NCBI GenBank assembly: GCA_037953745.1
Contig: JBAKBP010003187.1
Span: forward strand, 1 to 64,000
From: Lithodes maja
Lineage: Eukaryota; Arthropoda; Malacostraca; Decapoda; Lithodidae
Reading direction: 5' to 3'
DNA: 64,000 nt
Of the stretch, positions 63,799 through 64,000 are shown piece after piece. A model generated the notes under the pieces. The model worked only from the letters and a program-made list of their open reading frames with translations. It was not told where the DNA came from and made no database searches. Within the stretch, counting starts at the first letter, position 1; each line of letters starts with the position of its first letter. The position numbers were made by a program, and so were the translations under genes.

Positions 63799-64000
63799 CC
63801 CTTTCAAGACACGATTACGCATTTCTTCTCTGTTTTCTGGCTATTACTGGATGATTTTATTCATATTAGGAATGGTATATGGAAGTCAGTGGGTTGATTG
63901 AGATGGTCGCTCCCCTTCTAATTCCCACAGATCCTCTCTACGCTGCTTAAAATCGTCTAATGGTAGCCATAATGAACTGTAAAACGGTGTCATAATCCTT
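63795..64000 (+). mobile_element. TTAA-D2 MITE, cut by the window end
   Basis: It starts TTAACCCTTTCAAGACACG and runs in register with the copy at 62012 to the last base (GGTGTCATAATCCTT). Confidence 0.85.

Overview
The window looks like a stretch of animal nuclear genome, most likely from a decapod crustacean. The reasons are two arthropod-type spliced genes, heavy microsatellite and minisatellite content, and a tRNA-derived SINE of a kind I associate with decapods. There is no operon structure, ribosome binding site or CRISPR array. Most of the sequence is transposon-derived, and most of the long open frames lie inside tandem repeats and are not genes.

Host genes, both on the plus strand. 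(1) A cuticle protein gene at 12053-18433 has a TATA promoter, a 9-bp first coding exon, one very large exon of 1310 codons rich in proline, glutamine and serine, and a 32-codon exon that begins a Rebers-Riddiford chitin-binding domain. The exon completing that domain was not found. (2) Two exons at 33303-34194 encode the end of the first and the start of the second immunoglobulin domain of a DPR-family neuronal surface protein. The end of its second exon has been tandemly copied twice. Its other exons were not found.

Transposons. The dominant signal is a set of TTAA-flanked, non-autonomous elements, named here TTAA-A, -B, -D, -D2 and -F, with more than thirty copies and fragments. They abut one another at shared TTAA sites and in two places sit inside each other. 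A and B share an ordered set of internal modules: short hairpins, the motif GGCGAGCGATAGCGAGCC, and about 32-bp degenerate iterons. Other elements are a nearly complete PIF/Harbinger transposon with two convergent genes (56305-61697), a CR1-like LINE with an esterase ORF1 (about 43775-48420), an RTE-like LINE (20705-22334), fragments of further LINEs, a solo LTR (34682-36549), a hAT MITE with an exact 8-bp target duplication (3356-4122), Tc1/mariner-like and Harbinger-like MITEs, two SINE families and two large foldbacks.

Tandem arrays. The main arrays have units of 48, 48, 29, 21, 18, 43 and 33 bp, with about 139-bp repeats in a Harbinger intron. The 29-bp array (6075-9150) appears to have grown from the end of a TTAA-D element.

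Layout: 0-10 kb repeats and MITE chains; 10.7-18.4 kb cuticle gene; 18.4-33 kb nested MITEs, LINEs and arrays; 33.3-34.5 kb DPR exons; 34.7-43.5 kb LTR, SINEs, MITEs and an array; 43.5-48.4 kb CR1; 49-56 kb MITEs, an array and LINE debris; 56.3-61.7 kb Harbinger; 61.7-64 kb SINE, hairpins and MITEs. All of this comes from reading the sequence; no database search was possible.
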